Shown: positions 55,801 through 64,000 of the stretch, one piece after another | Numbering within the stretch: the first letter of the stretch is position 1 | Layout of the letters: each line of letters starts with the position of its first letter | Assembly (NCBI GenBank): GCA_009761415.1 | Contig: QUOL01000002.1 | Location: forward strand, 1,612,001-1,676,000 | Reading direction: 5' to 3' | Source: Sarcomyxa edulis | Taxonomy: Eukaryota > Basidiomycota > Agaricomycetes > Agaricales > Mycenaceae | DNA: 64,000 nt | Notes under the pieces: model-generated | What the model was told of the DNA's origin: nothing | Database searches by the model: none | Seen by the model: the letters and a program-made list of their open reading frames with translations, nothing else | Program-made: the position numbers and the translations under genes

Positions 55801-57406
55801 ATTGTTGCTTTTGCAGGAATATCGGTCATGTCTGTCATATCCATGCAGCACCTTGAACTGGGACTAGGTGGGTACGTTTTCTCTGAGAAGGCTCTCAAAA
55901 ATCTGACGCTCCTCCCATCTAGATCAACGACTTGCATTACCGTCAGATTCCTATTTGGTTCCTTATTTCAACAATCTCGATACATATCTAGACATCGGTC
56001 CACCTGTCTACTTCATCTCTCGTGATCTCGATGTCACTCAACGGCCAGGCCAGCAAGCTCTATGTGGTCGGTTTACAACATGCGATGATTTCTCGGTCGC
56101 GAATTGGCTAGAAGCGGAACGAAAACGACCCGAATCGTCCTTCATCGCGGAGCCGGTTGCGTCTTGGATAGACGATTATTTCAGCTGGCTTGACCCTGCG
56201 AAAGAGTCATGTTGCCGAGTGCGCAAAACGAAGCCCGATGTTTTCTGTACTCCTCGTGACTCTGATCGACTGTGCAGGCCTTGTTTCCTTGGGAGGGAGC
56301 CTGCTTGGAACATCACCATGGAGGGACTTCCAGAAGACGGAGAATTCATGCGATATTTAAGACAATGGCTGATCTCTCCTACGAATGAGGAATGCCCTCC
56401 AGCAGGAATGGCTTCCTTTGGGACTGCACTATCTATTGACTCGGCGGGAGATCAGATAGCGGCATCCCATTTCCGAACTTTCCATTCGCCTCTGAAGACA
56501 CAGGCGGACTTCATCAATGCTTTCAGTGCTGCGCATCGTATCGCTGACGATCTCACGGAACAAACTGGCTCAAAAGTCTTCCCTTATTCATTGTTCTACG
56601 TCTTTTTTGACCAATACGCTCATATAGTTGCTATAACACAAGAGGTTCTCGGGCTAGGGTTAGCCTCCGTTCTGCTTGTCACTGCTCTCATGCTGGGTTC
56701 TTGGAGAACGGGGACCATCGTGACTGGAGTGGTCGCACTGACTGTACTCACAGTCATGGGCGTCATGGCAGTTTGGGGAATCAGTCTAAATGCCATCAGC
56801 CTTGTCAATTTGGTGATCTCCTTGGGCATTGCTGTCGAGTTTTGTGCGCATGTCGCCCGAGCTTTCATGAGCGCAGGTTCCGGGCTTCCAGTAGATCATC
56901 CTGCTGGACAGAAAGAGCGAGACGAAAGAATGTGGACAGCTCTGGTCGACGTTGGCCCTTCGGTCAGTCTCTTTCCACATATCATCGCGCACCATCTGAT
57001 ATATATGACCAGGTGTTGTCCGGTATTACGTTCACGAAATTGATTGGAATGTCGGTCCTTGCCCTGACTCGTTCCAAGCTACTTGAGGTGAGTTGCTAGG
57101 TGTTTAATCTGCCTATATCCCAAAATTCATCATGCTTCTTTTTGAAGATCTACTATTTCCGAATGTGGTTGACCTTGATAATATCGGGGGCTCTGCACGG
57201 CTTGGTTCTTCTTCCTGTCATCCTGAGCTTAGCAGGAGGGCCGGGATTTCCCCAGCAAGAGGCCGATGAAGAATGGATGTCAAATGCCATTAGAAACGAC
57301 TATGAATATGCGTGAGTCGTCACTTTTCAGACTGATGCTTTCTGCTAGCTGACACAACGTGATGAGAAGACCATTCATTGCAGATGATGATTCATTGAGC
57401 GATTAG
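52894..57406 (+). CDS. NCR1: Niemann-Pick type C1 sterol transporter (about 1394 aa visible)
   Basis: Seven exons: 52894-53001, 53057-55594, 55645-55867, 55923-56962, 57013-57087, 57148-57311 and 57370-57406, in frame. The luminal Cys-rich NPC1 N-terminal domain is seen (GQCVMRGSCGTKGWFGKPLP; CPACRNNFRSFFCTFTCSQD). A membrane span follows, then FETDPVRLWV and the sterol-sensing domain (VTLIIAEVIPFLVLAVGVDN; LSTITETVAFALGAIVPMPA), and a second RND half with YSLFYVFFDQYAHIV, SLVNLVISLGIAVEFCAHVA and ITFTKLIGMSVLALTRSKLL. It exports sterol or lipid from vacuole/lysosome lumen. The C-terminus ends IADDDSLSD. The signal peptide is missing from the model, so the true start is probably in an exon upstream of 52885. 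Confidence 0.93.
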
Positions 57407-57604
57407 AGACTCTCTGGACAATGCAGGAAATTGTATTTAGTACACGATTTGGATTTTTTTCTTGTATAAACCGTGTTTGCGGGTACGTTCAGGACAAACC
57501 TGATCATAAGTATAAGTGTTACATTCAAATAAACGCTAGCGAGGGTAACAAAAAGGCTCAGAATGAAAAATCAGCACGGTCAGTAGCAAAAAAAGAGGAA
57601 TTGA

Positions 57605-58555
57605 TTATGTGTCCTTGTCTTTCGGTGACCTCGATCTGCTGTCTCTGATATCATCCCGACTATTGCTCCTCCTTCCCCTACTAACCGATCTCGATCGACT
57701 TCTGCTTCTGCTATACTTCGAATACGAAGAATACGACATTGACCGCGAACGCGAACGACTGACCGACCTCGTCCGTGAACGACTGGATCTGACCGAGTAA
57801 CTCCTTGACCTCGAAGGCCGCACTCGACCATAACCTCCACGCTGATAACTAGGAGATCTCCTCCGAGGTCCCAATCGATCTGGGCCTCCTCTGCGTACGG
57901 GTGAACGGGAGCGACTTCTGGAGATGGAACGTCTTGGACGGTAGACGTCTCGCCCAGGCCCAGGTGGACCTCTGCGTCCATATGGTCTTCCACCACCGCT
58001 ACCACCACGGTAAGAAGGGGGAGGGGCATATCCATCCCGTCGCCGACCGTAGCCGGGTGAACGAGAACGAGAACGGGAGCGGGAGAGTGACCTGTTTGCA
58101 CGGCCATTTCGAGGTGGCCGTTGACGTGAACGGGAGCGGGAGCGGACTGGGAGATCGGATAGTTCTACTTTTAGGATGGCTCCGTCGAGCTGTCCGCCGT
58201 CCATGTGAGATGCAGCTTTGTGCGCAGATGGTGGGTCGATGTATTCCAGTGCTGCTTTTCCTCGATTCTGACCGGCTAGAATAACGAATGTATGAGTATG
58301 AGCACAATCAAATGACAATAATGAGGTTCTGAAGAGGAGATAGAACAGACATTTTGCAAAGAGTGGTAAGTCGATTTTTGAAATTTCGCCGTAGAACCCA
58401 AAGATGGTTTGAAGGTGGGCTTCGACTACATTTCGAGTCAGGTTTGTGATGATGACGACCTTGGCGTTTGCTTTTTCGAGGGTTGGAGGCGCCTCCATGT
58501 CGACGTCGGCATTTCCGAGCGGGTGAGGTGAATTGGACCGACCTCTGTTCGACAT
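57605..58555 (-). CDS. SR-type RNA-binding protein, RNPS1-like (291 aa)
   Basis: Two exons: 58555-58351 and 58275-57605; 876 nt, in frame. An RRM lies at about residues 30-105 (AKVVIITNLTRNVVEAHLQT, IFGFYGEISKIDLPLFAKSG, QNRGKAALEYIDPPSAHKAA). Its 'V.EAHL..IFG.YG.I..ID' form is that of RNPS1, a peripheral exon-junction-complex and splicing activator. RNP motifs are degenerate, as in that family. The rest is an RS domain with long Arg-Ser runs and a Gly/Pro-rich patch (RGGSGGGRPYGRRGPPGPGR). It is nuclear and likely regulated by SR-kinase phosphorylation. It converges with NPC1 across 198 bp. Another SR protein family is possible but less likely. Confidence 0.85.
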   Translation of the reverse strand: MSNRGRSNSPHPLGNADVDMEAPPTLEKANAKVVIITNLTRNVVEAHLQTIFGFYGEISKIDLPLFAKCLFYLLFRTSLLSFDCAHTHTFVILAGQNRGKAALEYIDPPSAHKAASHMDGGQLDGAILKVELSDLPVRSRSRSRQRPPRNGRANRSLSRSRSRSRSPGYGRRRDGYAPPPSYRGGSGGGRPYGRRGPPGPGRDVYRPRRSISRSRSRSPVRRGGPDRLGPRRRSPSYQRGGYGRVRPSRSRSYSVRSSRSRTRSVSRSRSRSMSYSSYSKYSRSRSRSRSVSRGRRSNSRDDIRDSRSRSPKDKDT

Positions 58556-58727
58556 TACGAGTTAGAGAAGGAGATGCGTGACCGATGTTGAAGTTACAGC
58601 GTGACATGTAGGCATCTTTCAGTGGAACGACGGATACAAGTAACGTTTCTACTGATCGCACTGGAAGTAGCTAGAAATACATATTATGGATTGAAAATAC
58701 AAAATACCCCATCGGCATCGTACACTA

Positions 58728-60690
58728 TCAGTCGCGTCTCGCCTTTTTCCTATTCCTAGAGGGTCCAGCACCATCTTCACCGTACCTATTCTCCTTACCA
58801 GTGTCGATATTATGCGTCCGTTTCATATGGCGCTTCAAAAGGTCTTGACGCACAAAGGAGGCCTTGAACGGGCATTCGTGGCATACATACGGTCTGACAC
58901 CCGTGTGGCCAAGCTCGTGACGTTTGCACTCGTTCTTTCGAAGGAACCTCGACGGACTACAGAACAGAACGCGACATTAATATTGAGTATCATACATCTC
59001 AAAGATAAGAGAGGACTCACCAAAAAGGACACTGGAACGGCCGCTGATCGACATGGGCACCGACATGTATCAATATATGATCCCTTCGTTTGTTGCGTTG
59101 ATTGCATCCAACGACATAACATCGAAACTCGTCGAGTAATTCCCCTCTTTCCGAAAGTTTGCCAGCAAAAGACAAAAGCCACTTTTTGTTGATCTCCTGC
59201 CCGGGGTTTTCCCTCCTGTACTCGGCAGCTCGGAGCTCGAGTTCTTCCAGATGAATCCCATGATGTGCGTCCAGGACCGTTGATCCAGCGATGTATTCCG
59301 AATGATCGAGTTTTGGGACGGTAGGAGGCTCTAGTTTCATAATGACTTGACCAGAGTAGTTTGGCGTCCGAGGTGGAGCGGGGAGTAAAGTTTGTGGTTG
59401 TGAGCGTGGACTAGGGGAAGGCGATGGTGGCGCAGGAAGGAGAGGTAAGCGTGTACCTGATGTGCCCTCGTACTGAGCCGGGGGAGGGAGAAGGTCATAG
59501 TGGAAAAAGGTCTGGCACTGCCTGGGAGTGGGGGAAACGATCTGCATCGGGGCAGTCGCTTCCACCATCGGCTCAACGACATCCAGAGGCTCATTCAAAG
59601 AATCGTTACTGTTGCTGCCACTAGCAGAAGATACGAGGACGTCAAGGATAGTTTGCAATTCGCTTTTGATGCCTTCGGGATAAGAAAGCGCAGCAGGCTC
59701 TTCGTGCGACAAGCATAACGGAGAATCGGACTCGACCCGTGCATCGGGTACTGACCTGGCACTTTCGGACCCGACAGTGTCGGCAGGGTTGACGCCGAAA
59801 GACATAGGGGAGTCCTGTTCCGAAAGAGCGGCGTCATACATGTTGATGTCCAGGATGGGAGCGGCCATGATGGGAGTGTCGATGGCTGGTGCCTCCGGAT
59901 AGTGTAGTTCAGGCCACCCCGATGCCTCGTCGTTCAGAAAGTCCGCAAAGAAGTTGTCTCCAGTGGTGCTGGATGCAGAAGATATCGACATATCTGAGCA
60001 AGACATGTCCGAGCAAGAAATATCCATATCCGAGCTTGAGCTGAAAGATTGGTATTGAATGTCGAGACCAGCCAGAAACGAGGAGGCATCGGTACTCCCA
60101 GAGGATCCAGAGGCGGCAGAATCAGAAGCCATGGACCAGTCGAAGAGAGGGTATTGCAGACCAAGACCGAACCTTTGTGATCCCTCTTGCACTGCGAAGG
60201 AAGCACCGCTGTCTGTGTGGCTTGCGGACGACCACGAAGCTTCGACGGCGGACTGGAAAGACGAAGGATCTGAGTACGAGCTCATGGACACTTCGTTGGT
60301 CCTTTGCTGGAAAGAACTGTCTACGCCAGGATTGAATGCCTCACTGTATGGTACAGAGATTTCGGAAGCACAAAAGGGCTCATAGTGGGGCAGTTGTGGC
60401 TCGCCAGCGTCCTGGAAATCCCGAACAGAATTAGAGGTTTTGACAAGAGTAGGTTCGATATAACGGATTCCCAGTCCTGTGAGGGGCGGGCAGACACCAG
60501 CGTGATGGTATACAGTTTCTGCCGAGTTGGACCAGCCAGTCAACACAGGGCGGGAATCCCCCGAGGAGTTGGCTGGGTTCTGAAGACCTGATTTTGAAGG
60601 AGAGTGGTGGTAGCTAGATGTGCTTGTTGTTTGAGACGCCAGCGTCTGGTTTCCTGCGTTGTTGAAGGTAGGACAACGGGAGTGCTTCAT
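58728..60690 (-). CDS. C2H2 zinc-finger protein with long Ser-rich N-terminus (632 aa)
   Basis: Two exons: 60690-59021 and 58956-58728; 1899 nt, in frame. The N-terminal 480 residues are Ser/Pro/Asp-rich, probably disordered and an activation region, with a repeat SDMDISCSDMSCSDMS (near 59988-60030). Near the C-terminus are three finger-like units: FRCYVVGCNQRNKRRDHILIH, FQCPFCPSRFLRKNECKRHE with LGH, and YVCHECPFKASFVRQDLLKR with HMKRTH. The second finger is split by the intron after its second Cys. A basic tail (SRNRKKARRD) follows. The protein is a likely sequence-specific transcription factor; no orthologue was recognised. It is divergent from the b5-reductase-like gene over 202 bp. Confidence 0.85.
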
Positions 60691-60892
60691 GATTAGAAAT
60701 GATAAGATAGTAGATGAGATAGATGGAGGATTATATGATAGTAATGTTGTCGTAAATGTCGTGAATGTATTATTTCGCTGCCCGTTGAAGAAAGGGCGCG
60801 AGATGTAGAGTAAGAGACGAAGAGAGCAGCCTCACCAGCCTGGGCGACTCGACGTGACGGAGCCACGCGACACAGCACCGCCGTCCTCGGGC

Positions 60893-61998
60893 ATGTTCTC
60901 CTCCAAAGCTTTCACGTCAAGACGCACTTGGACCACCGTCGCATCTACTCTAGTTGGAGCAGGAACAGCCACTTACTTCTTCTTGCCTGATACCTCACGA
61001 TCAGCACCAACATCTGCTCAGCAGCAACTGTCTGCTTCACATTTTACACCCACCAAAGTAACTTCCACCGAAAAATCTGGTCCCGATACAAGACTCATAT
61101 GTTTAACGGTCCCACCTCACCTCCTACCTTCTCGCGATCGTTTTGCTGCCATATGGTCTGTATTCATCAAGGATGATGATATTCAAGTAGAGCGACCGTA
61201 TACACCTCTGGAAGGAGTCGACGACCATGGCCGCATGCTGTTCTGGATCAAAAAATACCCTAAGGGTGAAGTCGGTCGATGGCTGCATTCAAAGAATGTT
61301 GGCGATGATGTAGAACTTCGAGGGCCTCTCACCACATGGCCTTGGAAAGAGGATGTATGGGACGAAGTCGTCATGGTGTGTCTCCATCTTGACATGGTCC
61401 CCCCAAGTTTGCATCTCATATGTGACCTAGATTTCAGGCGGAACAGGAATAACACCATTCTATCAACTATTCCATAATGTCATTAAGCCTGGGTCATCTT
61501 CTCGGACCCGATTCACCCTCTTGCATTCATCTAGGACACCTGCCGATCTCCCTCCACCTACTATACTCCAACCACTCATATCCTATGCAGCCCAAAACAC
61601 AGAGCGTTTCAAGTTACGTCTATTTGTGGATTCCCGAGATTCTACTCTAGCAGAACCACAGCTCGAGGTCGGGCGCATAGGCAGACAAGCCATCGAAAAA
61701 GCCCTTGGGATCGACCATCCCAACGATTCGTGGTGGAGAACATGGTTTAGATCTTCTCATCACGCCACAGAAGACAATGCCCAGAAAGATCGAAAAGTGC
61801 TGTTTCTCGTCTGTGGACCTGACCAGTACGTGTCAGACCACGTTCATACTTTAAAATCATATGTATGACGACCTTTCCCTATTATTCAGGATGATTAGTG
61901 CCATCGCTGGACCGTTTGGTCGTAATTTCTCGCAAGGACTTGTTGGCGGTGTGTTGGGTGAGATGGGTTATACATCTAACCAAGTACGGAAACTGTAA
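60893..61998 (+). CDS. FAD/NAD(P)-dependent oxidoreductase, cytochrome b5 reductase-like, mitochondrial (328 aa)
   Basis: Three exons: 60893-61375, 61431-61825 and 61890-61998; 987 nt, in frame. The N-terminus (MFSSKAFTSRRTWTTVASTL, then VGAGTATYFFLP) looks like a mitochondrial signal plus membrane anchor. The FAD-binding barrel has ERPYTPLEGVDDHGRMLFWI, with RxYTPL contacting FAD. It also has WIKKYPKGEVGRWLHSKNVG. The NAD-binding half has ISGGTGITPFYQLFHNVI and VLFLVCGPDQ. This is the layout of Mcr1-type cytochrome b5 reductase and of the related Cyc2 flavoprotein that helps attach heme to cytochrome c. The insert between the two NAD motifs (WWRTWFRSSHHATEDNAQKD) is Cyc2-like in length, so both remain possible. 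Confidence 0.85.
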
Positions 61999-62141
61999 CC
62001 TGGTCAATAATGCATATAACTAGTTGCTCTACGTTCTGGAAAATGCAAGTGTCTGAGCTTCGAACATGAATTACCTTTTTAGTTGACTTTTTGACCGATC
62101 CTTGAGCTTGAACGCACGCCGTTTTTCTCACTCACACAACC

Positions 62142-62928
62142 ATGTCTCAACATTTCTACGAGGTCGCATTATTCGGCGAATTCTTCTCGAGGGACCTCAA
62201 AGCCATCCTGAACCGTATCACCATCCACAGCGAATCCTCACGTCCCATGCATTCTCGTGAAATCGCGTTCGAACCTCTGGATGCACAACATCAACGTGAT
62301 ACTGGGAGCGAACCCGTCATCCTCAGAGCAAGGAAGGATTTACTTGAAGATGATTCTGGCTGGTGTGTGCATGACCCGCATAGTTGACTATTAGGAGCTA
62401 CTGTAACACAACAATTATCATAGGGTGTTGTACTCTTACCTGAAGCCAGAGTCGGTTCGCGCTCATCCCGAGGCAACAGTGAGACCATGGGCTACATGCG
62501 AAGTTATTGGTGATGCTCTTAGCTTTGCGTGTGCATTGGGATATGTGTGAGCCCCAGTATTCATCTCAGTACCAGGGATTAGTTTTCGTTACTGAGCGCT
62601 TCTCTCCGATAGTCGACGGTCCCAAATCTACAAACGCGGGTATGTGTTCCGAAGAGGAGCACTCATCATTCAGATGTTCCAACAGGAGCAGGTATATATG
62701 GTCTTCATCTTTGTACGAAAAATGAGTGCCCATATGTATATACAGGTCGATCCAAAAACTCAACAACCAATACCCGCGCACGCAGATACTCTATGGGAAG
62801 TAGAAGTCAAGACTGCATCCCCCATACGCAATTCACAAGAAACCCCACTAAGCCAATCTGTCAATGCAGTACTGGAAGTGCAATTGTTGATGAAGGGTTT
62901 ATTGGACCTTCGAAGACAAGACTTGTGA
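62142..62928 (+). CDS. MED18: Mediator complex subunit 18 (201 aa)
   Basis: Four exons: 62142-62362, 62424-62546, 62613-62691 and 62746-62928; 606 nt, in frame. The protein begins MSQHFYEVALFGEFFSRDLK and continues with ILNRITIHSESSRPMHSREI, WVLYSYLKPESVRAHPEATV, CEVIGDALSFACALGYVRRS, YKRGYVFRRGALIIQMFQQE, WEVEVKTASPIR and VLEVQLLMKGLLDLRRQDL. The FYE..LFG start, the R.Y..RGY.F..G.L.I.MFQ strand pair and the final LMKGLLDLRR helix fit Med18 (Srb5). That protein forms a beta-barrel with Med20 in the Mediator head and contacts RNA polymerase II. Donor 62547 (GTGAGC) was preferred over GTGTGA two bases earlier, since only it keeps the RRSQIYKRGY frame. Confidence 0.9.
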
Positions 62929-62959
62929 TGCGATGCGACAAACAGTGCTCTAAAAAAGG

Positions 62960-64000
62960 TTACTCGTCCTCTCCTGAATCTCCCCAGTCCACGACGTCTT
63001 CTTCGACGGCTTGACGGGTCCACTGGTCAGTGCCTTGGACCTGCCGCATGAGGTCCAGCAGAACAGCTGGTTCCATCTCCAGTTCGTCGTCTGTTTCGCC
63101 TTCAGCATCAGCATCAGGATCTCCGTCTGCCTCATTGTCCTCGTCGTCATCACTTCCAGCGTATCCCCCAAGCAAGGATAGGACATTTTGTGTCTCTGCA
63201 GGTTCCTCATCCTCGTCACTGCCATACCCTCCCAGAAGTCCACTGATCGCCTTCCTCCCTGCCTTCGGATCCAGTCTTCGACGCTTCGGCTTCCGTTCGT
63301 CTTCGTCTTGACGCGTCACCGTTCCTTGCGTATCCACAATGGTTCCCTTGAACTCCTCCCATATCTCAAGAGTAGGAAACTCTACAAACTCGGTCTTTCG
63401 CAACAAGTCGGCTAGCGTACGGGTGGTATCGAACTGGTAATAGCCTGCTTTCGGATGAGGACCTGATAGAACGGGATCGAGTTGGGCTGTCATAACACAT
63501 TGGGGCGGAGTGAACGAAGTTGGGTCATCGGAGTCGGGACAGACGAGAGATTTGACCCAGGCAGGGCAGGCCCCATCCTTCTTGGATTTAGTCCGTTCCG
63601 ATACATGGTCTTGAATGAGTGTTATGAGTGGTATTTCCATGCTATTACGGTGCGTGAGCATGACGAAAGGTGGGTCTCGAGGTTGGGAGGAAGGTGCCAA
63701 TGGATCTAGCGGACGATGAAATCTGAATTCGATGGTCAAGAGTGCCGTTTTGTTTCTGAATACCATGAACGAATTGTTAAAATGGGGAGGGAAGAATACA
63801 TTAATGATAACTCTACATACTTGAAATCCCAATTCGACTGATTCAAGTTTCGTCGGGCCATTCCAGATGGGAGTAAATCCATATCTATATCGCAGTTCTC
63901 GAGTTGCTGCTTCAAAACATCTCGTTTCGTCCTTCCCGCTGCATGACCATTACCTGCACCTCTACCTCGACCCTTCCCAAAACCATCTCCTCCTCTACCC
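62960..64000 (-). CDS. BCD1: Box C/D snoRNA assembly protein BCD1 (ZNHIT6-like), 3' part
   Basis: The 5' end lies beyond the window. Two exon parts are seen: from the window edge to 63821, and 63755-62960. The frame enters as GRGGDGFGKGRGRGAGNGHA and RTKRDVLKQQLENCDIDMDL, then LLPSGMARRNLNQSNWDFKN, KTALLTIEFRFHRPLDPLAP, IPLITLIQDHVSERTKSKKD and GYYQFDTTRTLADLLRKTEF with VEFPTLEIWEEF. This order (LP..M.RR..N.S..D.., then TIE..F) matches the C-terminal half of Bcd1/ZNHIT6, a nuclear chaperone needed for box C/D snoRNP biogenesis. The HIT zinc finger should be in the missing 5' part. An acidic tail has two repeats, LLGGYGSDEDEE and LLGGYAGSDDDED. The stop is 31 bp from that of MED18. Confidence 0.83.

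Noticed and set aside
1..64000. CRISPR arrays, insertion sequences, retrotransposons
   Set aside because: No spaced repeats, transposase, reverse transcriptase or long terminal repeats were seen on either strand.

Overview
The window is nuclear DNA from a filamentous basidiomycete, most likely a mushroom-forming Agaricomycete. The signs are dense genes on both strands, many short introns of about 45-65 nt with GTRNGT/YAG borders, exons down to 7 nt, a DUF6533-type seven-helix membrane protein, a Zn2Cys6 regulator and tandem P450 genes. No bacterial, organellar, viral or CRISPR-like sequence was seen. No tRNA or rRNA gene was recognised by eye, so tRNAs cannot be excluded.

Layout. 1-6.6 kb: the 3' end of a TPMT-type methyltransferase gene, an intronless mitochondrial PPR-like protein, an unknown Ser-rich protein and the AAA+ meiotic remodeller PCH2/TRIP13. 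7.2-13.9 kb: three tandem, same-strand cytochrome P450 genes of one subfamily, with a decayed fourth 5' end between copies 1 and 2. 14.5-28.8 kb: dihydroorotase, kinesin-8, p24/Emp24, RanBP1, mitochondrial ClpX (MCX1), Cactin and a PCL-type cyclin. 29.6-38.1 kb: ubiquitin E1 (UBA1) converging on the STRIPAK scaffold FAR11/STRIP. 38-44 kb: a second cyclin-box gene inside unusually long non-coding flanks. 44-48.9 kb: a Zn2Cys6 regulator tail-to-tail with a DUF6533 membrane protein. 49.8-64 kb: a forkhead factor, DRE2/anamorsin, NPC1-type sterol transporter, an RNPS1-like SR protein, a three-finger C2H2 protein, a cytochrome-b5-reductase-like flavoprotein, Mediator 18 and the 3' part of BCD1 (box C/D snoRNP assembly).

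Most genes are housekeeping and unrelated by pathway. Several pairs are divergent over about 175-225 bp (dihydroorotase/kinesin, p24/RanBP1, ClpX/Cactin, C2H2/b5R) and probably share promoters. Others converge over very short distances. The only lineage-specific block is the P450 array, which lacks a recognisable backbone synthase, so it looks like a tandem expansion and not a full metabolite cluster.

Gene models were built by joining exons by hand. For most of them the exon lengths sum to a multiple of three and restore known motifs, which supports the borders. Protein family names come from recalled motifs; no database search was run. No clearly undescribed system was found. The most unusual structures are the micro-exons in the ClpX gene (7, 17, 16 and 7 nt), which carry pieces of the Walker A and pore loops, and the duplication debris inside the P450 array.
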